Source: Candidatus Krumholzibacteriia bacterium (GTDB taxonomy: Bacteria > Krumholzibacteriota > Krumholzibacteriia > WVZY01 > JAKEHA01). Taken from it: a DNA stretch of 42,475 nucleotides. The position numbers were made by a program, and so were the translations under genes. The notes beneath the pieces are model-generated. The model was not told where the DNA came from and did no database searches. It saw only the letters and a list, made by a program, of their open reading frames with translations. Below, in pieces: positions 17,681 through 26,196 of this stretch; positions within the stretch are counted from its first letter, which is position 1; each line of letters begins with the position of its first letter. The DNA lies in NCBI GenBank assembly GCA_029865265.1, contig JAOUHG010000028.1, forward strand, positions 1-42,475, given 5' to 3'.

Positions 17681-19021
17681 TCAACCGCTGCGGCGCTTGC
17701 GGAACGCCTCCAGGCGCTGCTTGAGCTCGGCCTCGAAGCCCGCCTCGCGCGGGTGGTAGAAACGCGAACCGCGTAGCGCGTCGGGCAGGAAGTCCTGCGG
17801 CGCGGCGTCCGGGTGGTCGTGCGGGTAGACATAGTCCTTGCCGTAGCCAAGGTCCTTCATCATCGGCGTGGGCGCGTTGCGGATGTGCAGCGGCACCGGG
17901 TGCGGCGGCGTGTTGTTCACCACGTCGGCGGCCTTCCCGTACGCCGTGTAGATGGCGTTGCTCTTTTCTGCGAGGGCGAGATAGATGACGCACTGTGCCA
18001 GCGCCAGCTTGCACTCCGGGTAGCCGATGAACTCCACCGCGTCGCGCGCGGCGATGGACACCACCAGCGCCTGCGGGTCGGCGTTGCCGACATCCTCGGA
18101 CGCAAAACGCACCAGGCGCCGCGCGATGTACACCGGATCCTCCCCCGCCTCGCACATCCGTGCCAGCCAGTACAGCGATGCATCGGTGTCCCCGCCGCGC
18201 AGGCTCTTGTGCAGCGCCGAGATGAGGTTGTAGTGCGACTCGCCGGCTCGGTCGGTGGACAGGGTGCGCCGCTGCAACGCGTCCATCGCCAGCACCTTCG
18301 TCAGGCGCCTGGGCTGCGGCTGGTGCTGGATCACCGAGCTGGCGTACTCCAGCGCGTTCAGCGCCACGCGCGCGTCACCCTGCGCCACGTCGGCGATCAT
18401 TTCCAGCACGCCGTCTTCGGCTTCGATCTTCGCCTCTCCCAGTCCGCGCTCGCGGTCCGCGAGCGCCCGGCGCAGAATGTCGGTCACCTGCTCCGGCCCC
18501 AGCATCTCGAACACGAACACGCGCGAGCGCGACAGGAGCGGCCCGATGACCTCGAAGCTGGGGTTCTCGGTGGTGGCGCCGATGAAGACGATGGTGCCGT
18601 CCTCGATGTGCGGGAGAAACGCGTCCTGCTGGGCGCGGTTGAAGCGGTGGATCTCGTCGACGAACAGCAGCAGCGGATGCGGATCCACCGAGCGCAGCTT
18701 GCGCGCGTCGGCGATGACACGCTTGACCTCGGCGATGCCGGAGGTGACCGCGCTGAAGGGGACAAATCGGTTCTTCACGCGCGCCGCGATCAGCCGCGCC
18801 AGCGTGGTCTTGCCGCAGCCGGGTGGCCCCCACAGGATCATCGACTGGGTAATGACGCCGGCTTCCAATGTCTGACGCAGTAACGTGGAGGGCCCAACGA
18901 TCTTCTCCTGCCCCACGAACTCGTCGAGGTCGCGTGCGCGCATACGGTCGGCGAGCGGCGTGGGGCGGGCGGAGTCGTGGCGGGATGAATTCTCGGGGAG
19001 GAGCTCAAAGGAATCGCTCAT
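17681..19021 (-). CDS. rarA: RarA/MgsA replication-associated recombination AAA+ ATPase
   Basis: The 446-residue protein begins with a short flexible arm, then PLADRMRARDLDEFVGQEKI, typical of RarA. Walker A is GPPGCGKT at about 65-72. FSAVTSGIAEVKRVI, the RarA-specific region, follows. Walker B is LLLFVDEIHRFNRAQQDAFL, and sensor 1 is FIGATTENPSFEV. The C-terminal tetramerisation region, with NLISALHKSLRGGDTDASLY, is complete to the end. RarA acts at stalled replication forks with SSB and RecA. It lies just upstream of the addB-addA pair on the same strand (69-base gap), forming a repair gene cluster. The start is ATG 19021, and a hairpin separates it from the GlpX-like gene. Confidence 0.95.
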   Translation of the reverse strand: MSDSFELLPENSSRHDSARPTPLADRMRARDLDEFVGQEKIVGPSTLLRQTLEAGVITQSMILWGPPGCGKTTLARLIAARVKNRFVPFSAVTSGIAEVKRVIADARKLRSVDPHPLLLFVDEIHRFNRAQQDAFLPHIEDGTIVFIGATTENPSFEVIGPLLSRSRVFVFEMLGPEQVTDILRRALADRERGLGEAKIEAEDGVLEMIADVAQGDARVALNALEYASSVIQHQPQPRRLTKVLAMDALQRRTLSTDRAGESHYNLISALHKSLRGGDTDASLYWLARMCEAGEDPVYIARRLVRFASEDVGNADPQALVVSIAARDAVEFIGYPECKLALAQCVIYLALAEKSNAIYTAYGKAADVVNNTPPHPVPLHIRNAPTPMMKDLGYGKDYVYPHDHPDAAPQDFLPDALRGSRFYHPREAGFEAELKQRLEAFRKRRSG

Positions 19022-19043
19022 CGTGTCGTCCCAATCGGCAGGC

Positions 19044-19068
19044 GTTAGCGCCGCATAGCGGCGCTAAC
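19044..19068 (-). terminator. perfect 11-bp inverted repeat at end of glpX-like gene
   Basis: GTTAGCGCCGC (19044-19054), loop ATA, and its exact complement GCGGCGCTAAC (19058-19068) overlap the GlpX-like stop codon (19064-19066). The stem is very GC-rich with no T-run. It is probably a transcript end or attenuator between this gene and rarA. The arm sequence resembles but does not match the GTTRRRY integron core. Confidence 0.6.
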
Positions 19069-20020
19069 GATATACGGGCTTGCGGTCAAACCGATGGTGC
19101 GCCTTGATGTGGCGTACCGTGCCCGAGGCGCTGCGCATCACCAGCGAGTGCGTAATGGCACCACCGGGCACGAACTGCACGCCCGGCAGCACGTCACTGT
19201 TGGTGACACCGGTGGCGGCGAACATCGTGTTCGCGCCCCGCACCAGGTCCACGGTACGCAGCACGCGATCGCGGCTGGCAAAACCCGCTTCGCGCATCTT
19301 CTCCCCTTCGGCGTCGTCGCGCGGGTGGAACTGCGCCTGCAGGTCACCGCCCACGCACTGCAAGGCGGCCGCGGCCAGAACGCCCTCCGCACTGCCGCCG
19401 ATGCCCATGACCACGTCAACGCCGCTTGCCGGAACCACCGTGGCGAGCATGGCCGTCAAGTCGCCGTCGGAGACCAGCAGGATGCGCGCACCGGCGGATC
19501 GTACATCCTCGATGAGTGCACGGTGACGATCACGGGCCAGGATGCAGACGGTGAGATCCTCCACGTAGCAACGCTTGGCCGCCGCGATGTTGACCAGGTT
19601 GTCGAGCGGACTCTTCCTTATGTCCACGCTGCCCGCCGCGTCCGGACCCACCGCGATCTTGTTCATGTAGGGCACGGGCGGCTTCAGGAACGAATCCGGG
19701 TTGGACACGGCGATGGTGGATATCGCGTAGGGACGCCCCAGAGCGACCGATTCGATGGATTGCAACGCGTCGATGGCGACGTCGACCTCGGGAACATCTC
19801 CCCCGCCGGCCGCACGCTTGCCGGCCGGCGGCGAGGCGAGGTGCGTGTCACCGATCACGATGTGCCCGATCATCTTCACCGAGCCCATCACCACCGTGAC
19901 CGCCTCGTTGGCCGCACGGCTCGCCGCCTCGCTGTCGCCTTTGCCCATCCAGCGTGCGGAGGCGAGCGCAGCCGCCTCCGTTACCCGGACGAGTTCCAGC
20001 GCGAGGTTTCGTTCCATCAA
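19064..20020 (-). CDS. GlpX-like class II fructose-1,6-bisphosphatase homologue with altered active site
   Basis: This is a 318-residue, full-length homologue of GlpX. RNLALELVRVTEAAALASAR at the start, and later DGDLTAMLATVV, MGIGGSAEGVLAAAAL, FAATGVTNSD and THSLVMRSASGTVRHIKAHH, are clear family landmarks. However, the metal-binding stretch that reads VIGEGExDEAPML in E. coli GlpX is VIGDTHLASPP here (about 55-65), losing the Glu57 ligand. DPxEGT is DALQSI (84-89), keeping Asp but losing Glu88. The Glu213 equivalent (about 212) remains. Frame and length are intact, so this is divergence, not frameshift. It may be an inactive regulator or have another activity. It overlaps the zinc-ribbon gene by 4 bases (ATGA). 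Confidence 0.85.
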   Translation of the reverse strand: MMERNLALELVRVTEAAALASARWMGKGDSEAASRAANEAVTVVMGSVKMIGHIVIGDTHLASPPAGKRAAGGGDVPEVDVAIDALQSIESVALGRPYAISTIAVSNPDSFLKPPVPYMNKIAVGPDAAGSVDIRKSPLDNLVNIAAAKRCYVEDLTVCILARDRHRALIEDVRSAGARILLVSDGDLTAMLATVVPASGVDVVMGIGGSAEGVLAAAALQCVGGDLQAQFHPRDDAEGEKMREAGFASRDRVLRTVDLVRGANTMFAATGVTNSDVLPGVQFVPGGAITHSLVMRSASGTVRHIKAHHRFDRKPVYR

Positions 20021-20460
20021 TCCTGCGAGTATGGCGTGTGGGTCGGTTCCGCGCCGCCCGCAGCCTGGCCCGGCTCATCAGAAGCGGGCGTCTGCCTGGG
20101 TGTGATCATCTCGTTGAGTTCGCGCGCCATCTGGTACTGGTGGAATGCGAACACGAACGGGAACAACGCGTAGGCGACCCCAAAGGTAAGGATGTAGACG
20201 AGAACGGAGATGACGAGCGTGATGAAGAACCAGTTCCACTGACCGAGGTAGATGTAGCCCACCGGGCCCATCAGGAGCCACGACAATACAAAACCGAGGA
20301 ACCCGGCCAGCCCCGGGCTCTTGGGCTCACGCTGGGGCTTGAGCCGGGTGAGTTCGCTGTCGGTGATGACTGCGGAAACGGAACTTCGAATGCGCCGCCC
20401 GCAATGGACACAGAGTTCGGCCTTGTCGTCGACCTCACGTCCGCAATATTTGCAGTACAT
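20017..20460 (-). CDS. zinc-ribbon membrane protein
   Basis: The 147-residue protein opens with MYCKYCGREVDDKAELCVHCGRR without any spacer: two CxxC knuckles forming a zinc ribbon of the DZR type. After a short linker come two closely spaced hydrophobic segments (about 49-68 and 72-105, GFLGFVLSWLLMGPVGYIYL and FFITLVISVLVYILTFGVAY), as in TM2-like small membrane proteins. A polar, Pro-rich tail follows. The ribbon should face the cytoplasm. Its stop overlaps the ATG of the GlpX-like gene by four bases, so the two are translated together, although no functional link is known. The family is widespread and uncharacterised. Confidence 0.82.
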   Translation of the reverse strand: MYCKYCGREVDDKAELCVHCGRRIRSSVSAVITDSELTRLKPQREPKSPGLAGFLGFVLSWLLMGPVGYIYLGQWNWFFITLVISVLVYILTFGVAYALFPFVFAFHQYQMARELNEMITPRQTPASDEPGQAAGGAEPTHTPYSQD

Positions 20461-20533
20461 GGTTTACCGCCTTCCGGCTGGTCGGGATGCTTCGGGCACC
20501 ATGCATCTCTCTACGGGCGCCGGGATACGTTTG

Positions 20534-21727
20534 TTACCGTTGGTACGCGGAAAGATTGGACCTGGCAGTGGTGTTTCCAGGGTCCAGTTCGAGCACGCGC
20601 TTCCATTGCGCCCGAGCTTCTTCCAGCATACCACTCTCGGCGAGAACCACGCCATAGTTATTGAGGTGCGCGGGCTCGTCCGGGTCCAGCACCACCGCTC
20701 GCTCCAGTAGCGGCCGCGCCTGCGCCAGGTCCCCGCGCCCCCGCCACGCGAGTCCGGCGGCGGACAGCGCGTCCGCCACCGTGGGCGGCACGCGATCGAT
20801 GCGTCCGGATTTGCGATCCAGACGGCCCGCTTCCAGCTCGGCGCGGAACGGATCCAGCGCCCCCAGCGCATCCTCAAAACGGCCCAGTTCCACGTACGCG
20901 CGCGCCAGGTACACCGAGTAGCTCCAGCGCACACCGTGTTGCTCGATGAGTTGCCCCAGTTCTCCCGACGCGGCCGCGTAGTCCCCCACGCGCATGTCGT
21001 GCAGGGCGAGGTTGCGCTGGTACTCCTCGCTGGACGGTTCAGCGGCAGCAGCGGCCTGGAAGCGCCTGCGGGCCTCTTCCTGCCGGCCCACGCGCTCGAG
21101 TACCAGCGCGTAGTTGTTGTCGAATGCGGCGCCGCTCCGTCCCAGCTGCGCGGCTTCCTCGAAATACGCCAGGGCCGCCGCGTCGTCCACGCCGGTCAAC
21201 CCGATACCCAGCGCCTCAACGAACTCGGCGTTGGCCGGGTCGAGATCCCGGGCCAGGCGCCACTGCACCAGCGCCTCGTCGCGGCGTCCCAGTTCGTGCA
21301 GCGCGAGGCCGTAGTTGTAATGCGTGAGCGGATCGCCCGCCCCGTACTTGACCGCCACCTCGAACTCGGTGAGCGCGCGTCCCGTCTTCCCGTTCTCCAT
21401 CAGCCACGTGCCCAGCTTCAGGTGGGGGAGGTAGTCACCGTAGTCGATGCGGATGGCCTGTTCGTAGCCGTTGATGGCGGGCTGGTACTCTCCCAGACCG
21501 CGATACGCGTCCCCCAGCATCATGAAGACCTGGTCGTCACGCGGCACATCCGCGGAAAGTGTTTCGAGCGTGCGTACCGCTGCCGCGTACTCGCCGGCTT
21601 CCAGCTGTACGGCGGCGCGGCGCTTGGCGGCGTTGAGTGCGTCGGTTTGCGCGGAGTTGTCCGGCGGTGCGGAGGCGCACGACGCCACCAGCAGAACCAA
21701 CATGACGGATATGGCGCGATGATTCAC
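20534..21727 (-). CDS. TPR-repeat lipoprotein
   Basis: A GTG at 21727 gives VNHRAISVMLVLLVASC, a basic-hydrophobic signal with lipobox LVASC. The frame continues upstream but is not protein-like, and the ATG at 21703 would lack the basic n-region. The product is 397 residues made almost wholly of tetratricopeptide repeats, about nine to ten copies. Examples are AAVRTLETLSADVPRDDQVF, GEYQPAINGYEQAIRIDYGD and GMLEEARAQWKRVLELDPGN. It is probably an outer-membrane-tethered scaffold for protein complexes, such as secretion or envelope assembly. It is not part of a recognisable pathway here, and a clear promoter or ribosome site was not seen. Confidence 0.83.
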   Translation of the reverse strand: MNHRAISVMLVLLVASCASAPPDNSAQTDALNAAKRRAAVQLEAGEYAAAVRTLETLSADVPRDDQVFMMLGDAYRGLGEYQPAINGYEQAIRIDYGDYLPHLKLGTWLMENGKTGRALTEFEVAVKYGAGDPLTHYNYGLALHELGRRDEALVQWRLARDLDPANAEFVEALGIGLTGVDDAAALAYFEEAAQLGRSGAAFDNNYALVLERVGRQEEARRRFQAAAAAEPSSEEYQRNLALHDMRVGDYAAASGELGQLIEQHGVRWSYSVYLARAYVELGRFEDALGALDPFRAELEAGRLDRKSGRIDRVPPTVADALSAAGLAWRGRGDLAQARPLLERAVVLDPDEPAHLNNYGVVLAESGMLEEARAQWKRVLELDPGNTTARSNLSAYQR

Positions 21728-21819
21728 GCAGGGGAATATATCCCGGGGATGGCTGTGGCGGAAAGGGAAAGCCCGGCGGCGCGTCCCGTCGCTGGCAACG
21801 GGACGCGCGCAGTGGATGG

Positions 21820-22326
21820 TCAATGTCCGATGCGAAGACCGAGCCGCAGTGCGCGCGCGCGCACCTTGCCCAGCACTATATTGGCCCAGTGCGAACGGGG
21901 CAGGAAGCCCAGGACGGGCGGACGGCGGATGCCCATACGCGACAGCTCCGAGGCAGGCCCCGGATGCTTCTTGTCGATCTTCCACGCCGCAATGAACTCG
22001 TGGTACGCGGCGCGAGCGTCACCCTGCAGGCGCAACACCTTGCCCAGGTTCACGCGCACCGCCGGGTCGGTCGGATCGAGGCGGGTTGCGCTTTCACAAA
22101 GACGGCGCGCCGCCTCGTAGTCCTCGCTCTCGATGGCCATGCACAGACCGTAGAGTGAAAGATACCCGGGATGGCGCGGGCAGATCTGCAGCGCCTTTTC
22201 CAGTTCCTTGCGCGCCGCCGCAACGCGATTGCGGTTCACCAGTTCGACGGCGCGATTGTACAGGACGTGCGATTCATGCGTGCCCTCGTGGGCACGGCTT
22301 TCTTCCAGTATCCCGACATTGCTCAT
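21820..22326 (-). CDS. small TPR protein
   Basis: ATG 22326 is chosen because GGGAG lies 8 bases upstream; the longer frame (to 22386) adds sequence with no support. The 168-residue protein is cytoplasmic and contains about three tetratricopeptide repeats (LYNRAVELVNRNRVAAARKE, HPGYLSLYGLCMAIESEDYE, AVRVNLGKVLRLQGDARAAY). A basic tail with HWANIVLGKVRARALRLGL follows. Similar small TPR proteins with a basic C-terminus accompany regulatory or motility genes elsewhere. Nothing in the neighbourhood fixes a role. Confidence 0.8.
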   Translation of the reverse strand: MSNVGILEESRAHEGTHESHVLYNRAVELVNRNRVAAARKELEKALQICPRHPGYLSLYGLCMAIESEDYEAARRLCESATRLDPTDPAVRVNLGKVLRLQGDARAAYHEFIAAWKIDKKHPGPASELSRMGIRRPPVLGFLPRSHWANIVLGKVRARALRLGLRIGH

Positions 22327-22457
22327 TCTTGCCGCTCCCGTAGTTAACAAGCGCGGGATTCCCCGCTGCGACATGATGCTCCACAACCATTCGTGGGATG
22401 AAACGCGTGCAGGGAAGCAGCAAATCGCATACCGGGGGAAAACCGGGTGCCATCCGG

Positions 22458-22492
22458 CGGTTCCCGGCGCGCAGCGGCGCAGCGCGGAACCG
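22458..22492 (-). terminator. GC-rich hairpin after the M50 protease gene
   Basis: CGGTTCC (22458-22464) and GGAACCG (22486-22492) bracket a nearly self-complementary GC core (CGGCGCGCAGCGGCGCAGCGC). The hairpin lies 30 bases past the M50 gene stop on the minus strand. No T-run follows. The remainder of 22327-22522 holds nothing else I can identify. Confidence 0.5.
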
Positions 22493-22522
22493 GCAACATG
22501 CCGCGTGTTGCAACGCGGCCGC

Positions 22523-23536
22523 TCAATCCGCGTGGAACAGCCCGAGGAAGCGATCGCCCTCCACCACGGCGGCGAACGGCTTGCGTTCCTCCTTGAGGTA
22601 CCGGTAGACGCGCGAGGCTTCGGTGGATGCCTCCGTCACGGGAAAGTCGGAACGGGCAATGGTGGAAAGCGCATCACCGGCGCGGCCGTCCCGCACCGCG
22701 TGCAGCAGGTCGGCCACCGACACCACACCGGCCAGCGACCCCGACTCCCCGGCCACCGCGAAGGCGGGGCGCCCGTCGGCCCGATCCACCACCACGCCCA
22801 CCGCGTCATCCAGCGCAAAGACCGGCGCGGAGGCGTCCGTGAGATCACCCACCGACCGCCCCCCGAGACGCAGCCGCGTGCTCACGGCACGTTCCTCCAT
22901 CATGCCGCCCGCAAACACGAACACCGCGATGAGCGCCAGCATGATGAAGGAGGTGTTCACCAGCGCCAGGGTGGCGAATCCCAGCGCGATCAACTGACCG
23001 ACCCCGCGCGCGCGTCGGGTGGCCTCCAGGTAGGGCACGCGCAGGGACAGCATCCCGCGCAGGATCCGTCCCCCGTCCATGGGGAAGGCCGGGATCAGGT
23101 TGAAGACACCGAGGGCCAGGTTCACCCAGGCGAGGTCGACGAAGAAGCCGCCGCCGTGGGGCGGAACGCCGCGGGCCGCGAGCAGCGCAAACAGCACCCC
23201 CGCGATGGCGAAGTTGACGATGGGCCCCGCGATGGCAACCGCAATCTCCTGCCGTGGGTCCTCGGGGATGGACTCGGCGCGCGCGACCCCGCCGATGGGA
23301 AACAGAACGATATCGCGCACGCGGATGCCGTAGCGCCGCGCCATCAGGCTGTGCCCGAGCTCGTGCAACACCACGCAGCCGAACACCAGCAGCACCAGCA
23401 GGGCCGCGAGCAGGGCGTCCCGGGCGGAGCCGCTGCGGCCCGCCTCCGCGGCATACAGCACCAGAACCAGCGGAAAGGTGGCGTGGACCCGAACCGGAAT
23501 CCCGAACAGTTTCACCAGACCGAGCGTGTATCTCAT
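22523..23536 (-). CDS. M50 site-2 protease with C-terminal CBS domains (Rip3-like)
   Basis: ATG 23536 has GAGGTGG six bases upstream and gives 337 residues. The catalytic zinc motif HELGH is at about 58-62 inside a membrane helix. The third ligand is the Asp of FPMDGGR (about 154), in the usual second motif. About six membrane segments precede two CBS-like repeats (about 225-337), with VGVVVDRADGRPAFAV and GVVSVADLLHAVRDGR. This is the SpoIVFB/Rip3 branch of intramembrane proteases, which cut anti-sigma factors or other membrane proteins in response to ligands sensed by the CBS pair. No anti-sigma gene is adjacent, so the substrate is unknown. It is divergent from the glycosidase gene. Confidence 0.92.
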   Translation of the reverse strand: MRYTLGLVKLFGIPVRVHATFPLVLVLYAAEAGRSGSARDALLAALLVLLVFGCVVLHELGHSLMARRYGIRVRDIVLFPIGGVARAESIPEDPRQEIAVAIAGPIVNFAIAGVLFALLAARGVPPHGGGFFVDLAWVNLALGVFNLIPAFPMDGGRILRGMLSLRVPYLEATRRARGVGQLIALGFATLALVNTSFIMLALIAVFVFAGGMMEERAVSTRLRLGGRSVGDLTDASAPVFALDDAVGVVVDRADGRPAFAVAGESGSLAGVVSVADLLHAVRDGRAGDALSTIARSDFPVTEASTEASRVYRYLKEERKPFAAVVEGDRFLGLFHAD

Positions 23537-23599
23537 TGCCGGCCACCTCTCGAGGGCCCAGGACACCTTCCCGCCGCCCCAGGGACACCCCGCGCCGCC

Positions 23600-23628
23600 T
23601 TGCCCGGCGCCGGGGGGTGTGATAGAAT
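23600..23628 (+). promoter_or_regulatory. promoter for secreted GH32/43-like protein
   Basis: TTGCCC (23600-23605), a 17-base spacer and TAGAAT (23623-23628) make a good vegetative-type promoter. The predicted start is near 23635, leaving about a 70-base leader before the ATG at 23708. Confidence 0.55.
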
Positions 23629-23707
23629 CAGGCACTAATCCACCCCAATAAAGGCCTTTTCTCGAATTCTACTCGAACACCCGCCCGGGTCGCACCGGGT
23701 GAAATGC

Positions 23708-25492
23708 ATGACTTTGGGCCTCTTTCGCGGCATCGTCCTGGCTTCCCTGCTCGTCGGCCTCGCGACGGGTGCGCACGCGCTCGTCCGGTTCGATTTCGAG
23801 CAGCCCATCTACACCGAGCCGCCGGAGCCGATTCTGGACCACTGCGTCGTGGAAGAGAACGGGGTCTATCACCTCTTCTACCTGCGGGGTAACCCCGCCG
23901 TCAACATCGGGCACGCCACCACCACCGACTTCGTGCACTGGGACAAACAGCCACCGGTGCTCCAGCCCGGGGTGTGGGACAACAAGGCCCTGTGGGCCCC
24001 GCAACTGTTTCGCCTGCCGGGAACCGAGTGGTGGTACATGTATTACACCGGCGTCAACCTGGTCTCGTCGCAGCAGACCGGGCTGGCGGTTTCCAACGAC
24101 CTCAACGCCTGGTTCAAGTTCCCGGATCCACTCTACCACCCGGACACCGCGTGGGCGGAGTGGAGCGAATCCGTGTTCAGCCACGGGCGCGACCCGCACA
24201 TTGTAGAAGAAGACGGGCGCTACTACATGTTCGTCACCGCCAAGACCAACGACAACCGTGGCGCGGTGGCCTGCGCCGTCTCCGACGACCTCATTCAGTG
24301 GCAGGACATCGGACCCATCTTCATCAATACCAGCTGGCATGTGATGGAGTCGGTATTCATCTTCCGGCACAACAACCGCTTCCAGATGATGTTTACCGAA
24401 GAGACCGTCAACGGGACCTCGTGGATGTCATCGGACTCCCTGCTCTCCGGATGGGATATTTCGCTGCGCCGCGTTATCGACAGCGGGCACGCGCCGCAGG
24501 TGAGCGACACGCACCTCGGCGAGATGTTCTCGCGTCACGCCGTCTACAACGACCAGCACGGAAATCTCCAGTACGTCATTCGCTTCACACCACTGGCATG
24601 GCTGGGCAACATTCCCGCGGTCCCCAAGCCGCTGCCCCTGGCGGGCAACTGGAACTTCGTCTCGGGCGATGCCTTCTACTACCAGCCGGTGTGGAACAAT
24701 AACGCCGCCGTTCGTAACGAAAACTATGCGAAGACATTCGTGGGCGACGGATGGATAAACACCTACGAGTACTACACCGGACCGCTCGGCTACGGGGTTC
24801 CGGGCACCGTCCAGGGTGAGGGGAAGACCGGCATCATCCGCACCAACCCCTTCACGCTCACCGGAAACTCCATCAGCCTGCTCGTGGGCGGAAACGACCT
24901 CCCGGGTGAATGCTATGTGGCACTGGTGGACGCCATCACCAGCGAGGTTCTCTTCACAGAAACCGGGCGCAATTCGAACGAAATGGACAAACGCTACTGG
25001 AACACCCGTCCGCTGCTGGGGCGGAGCGTGTTTGTCGAAGTGGCCGACCTGTCGGCGACGGGGCACGTGTGCGCGGACGAGATAGTTGAGTCGTACGAGG
25101 TCGTCGGCTCGGGCGGGGGAAACGCGAACGGCAACGGCAGCGGATCCACCCGCGAGCGTCCCGGCGCCGAAATCCCCGTTCAGTCGGCGAACCATGGAAC
25201 CGGCGCGAACAGCGTTGCGCGCCTGCTGGCCAACACTCCCAACCCCTTCAATCCGGCGACGTCGATTGCCTTCGAGATTCCGCGCGCGGCACGCGTACGG
25301 CTGGATGTGTTCGACGCGACCGGCGCCCGCGTCCGCACCCTGGTGGACGGCGTTCGCGCCGCCGGCATGCACCGCGAGCCATGGACCGGCATCGACGACG
25401 GCGGCCGCACGGTGTCCTCGGGCGTGTATTTCTACCGGCTCATCGTGGACGGCGTTTCCATCGACACCCGCAAGATGGTCCTCCTCAAGTAG
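23708..25492 (+). CDS. secreted GH32/GH43-like five-bladed propeller protein with FlgD-like sorting domain
   Basis: ATG 23708 has GGTGA five bases upstream (GTG 23699 is an alternative). The 594-residue protein has a signal peptide (LASLLVGLATGAHA). A propeller domain follows with DHCVVEENGVYHLFYLRG, TTDFVHWDKQPPVL, GRDPHIVEEDGRYYMFVTA and HVMESVFIF. The Asp, RDP Asp and Glu lie in the order expected for the GH32/GH43/GH68 (clan J/F) catalytic triad. About residue 345-450 is a second beta domain. A Gly/Asn linker leads to a FlgD-Ig-like module, NTPNPFNPATSIAFEIPRA to GVYFYRLIVDG, ending KMVLLK, the tail type used for surface export in FCB bacteria. A carbohydrate substrate, perhaps a fructan or arabinan, is inferred. 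Confidence 0.8.
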   Translation: MTLGLFRGIVLASLLVGLATGAHALVRFDFEQPIYTEPPEPILDHCVVEENGVYHLFYLRGNPAVNIGHATTTDFVHWDKQPPVLQPGVWDNKALWAPQLFRLPGTEWWYMYYTGVNLVSSQQTGLAVSNDLNAWFKFPDPLYHPDTAWAEWSESVFSHGRDPHIVEEDGRYYMFVTAKTNDNRGAVACAVSDDLIQWQDIGPIFINTSWHVMESVFIFRHNNRFQMMFTEETVNGTSWMSSDSLLSGWDISLRRVIDSGHAPQVSDTHLGEMFSRHAVYNDQHGNLQYVIRFTPLAWLGNIPAVPKPLPLAGNWNFVSGDAFYYQPVWNNNAAVRNENYAKTFVGDGWINTYEYYTGPLGYGVPGTVQGEGKTGIIRTNPFTLTGNSISLLVGGNDLPGECYVALVDAITSEVLFTETGRNSNEMDKRYWNTRPLLGRSVFVEVADLSATGHVCADEIVESYEVVGSGGGNANGNGSGSTRERPGAEIPVQSANHGTGANSVARLLANTPNPFNPATSIAFEIPRAARVRLDVFDATGARVRTLVDGVRAAGMHREPWTGIDDGGRTVSSGVYFYRLIVDGVSIDTRKMVLLK

Positions 25493-25536
25493 CAAACGGG
25501 CTTTACGCACCCGTACAACCACCGTACATTGTGCCC

Positions 25537-26196
25537 ATGACAGTCCTGCAACGCGCTTTGCTCGCGGCGGCACTGGTGGCGGCATTGCTGCCCGGCGCCG
25601 CGGCCGCGGTCGACGAGGCCGCCGGCCAGGAGCGCCTGGGCATTCGCGCGGGATATGTTCAGACCAAGGATGGCTTGAACGACGCCTATGGCGATGGATG
25701 GGATCTCACCCTGTTCTTCACGGAGAAGCTTTACTCGAGAATCCTGCTCGACGTGAGGCTGGGCGCCATCTACCTGGGTGAGACGCTGGACCCCGATCTC
25801 AACCAGAAGGTGCTGGACAACTACGGAATCATCCTGCCGCTCGGGACAATTCCCAGCATGCGCTACCTGTATTTCAGCGCGGGCCCCCTGTTCGGGTTCA
25901 ACGTGGGCAGCTCGTCTTCGGGATACATCAGCGCGGGAATCGGCATCTACTCGGTGAGCATGGAGTTCACTCCGGGCGTGACCACGTTCGACTACAGCGA
26001 TCAGCACATCGGGTACAACGGCGGGCTGGGGTTCTCGCGGCGTATCGCAAGCAACTGGTCGCTCGAACTCAACGGAACCGTCCACTACTTCGGAATCGAC
26101 GAGAACGACAACGACCTCTACTGGGTGTTCACCTCCGAGGCCGACGCACCGCTCCTGCTCGGCGTCGCGCTGGGGCTCACCGTCGATCTGCGCTAG
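25537..26196 (+). CDS. outer-membrane beta-barrel protein
   Basis: ATG 25537 gives 219 residues starting with a clear signal peptide (LLAAALVAALLPGAAAA, cut near AAA-VD). The rest is alternating hydrophobic and polar strands rich in Gly, Tyr and aromatic turns, e.g. YLYFSAGPLFGFNVGSSSSG and NWSLELNGTVHYFG. It ends VALGLTVDLR, with penultimate Leu and a basic terminal residue rather than the usual Phe. This is the pattern of 8-10-stranded OmpA/OmpX-type barrels. It follows the secreted glycosidase gene by 44 bases on the same strand and may share its transcript. Its stop shares the palindrome CTAG with the stop of the convergent gene. Confidence 0.78.
   Translation: MTVLQRALLAAALVAALLPGAAAAVDEAAGQERLGIRAGYVQTKDGLNDAYGDGWDLTLFFTEKLYSRILLDVRLGAIYLGETLDPDLNQKVLDNYGIILPLGTIPSMRYLYFSAGPLFGFNVGSSSSGYISAGIGIYSVSMEFTPGVTTFDYSDQHIGYNGGLGFSRRIASNWSLELNGTVHYFGIDENDNDLYWVFTSEADAPLLLGVALGLTVDLR

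Noticed and set aside
19044-19068. attC-like site with GTTAGC/GCTAAC ends
   Set aside because: The boxes do not match GTTRRRY and the stem is a perfect hairpin without extrahelical bases; it fits a terminator.
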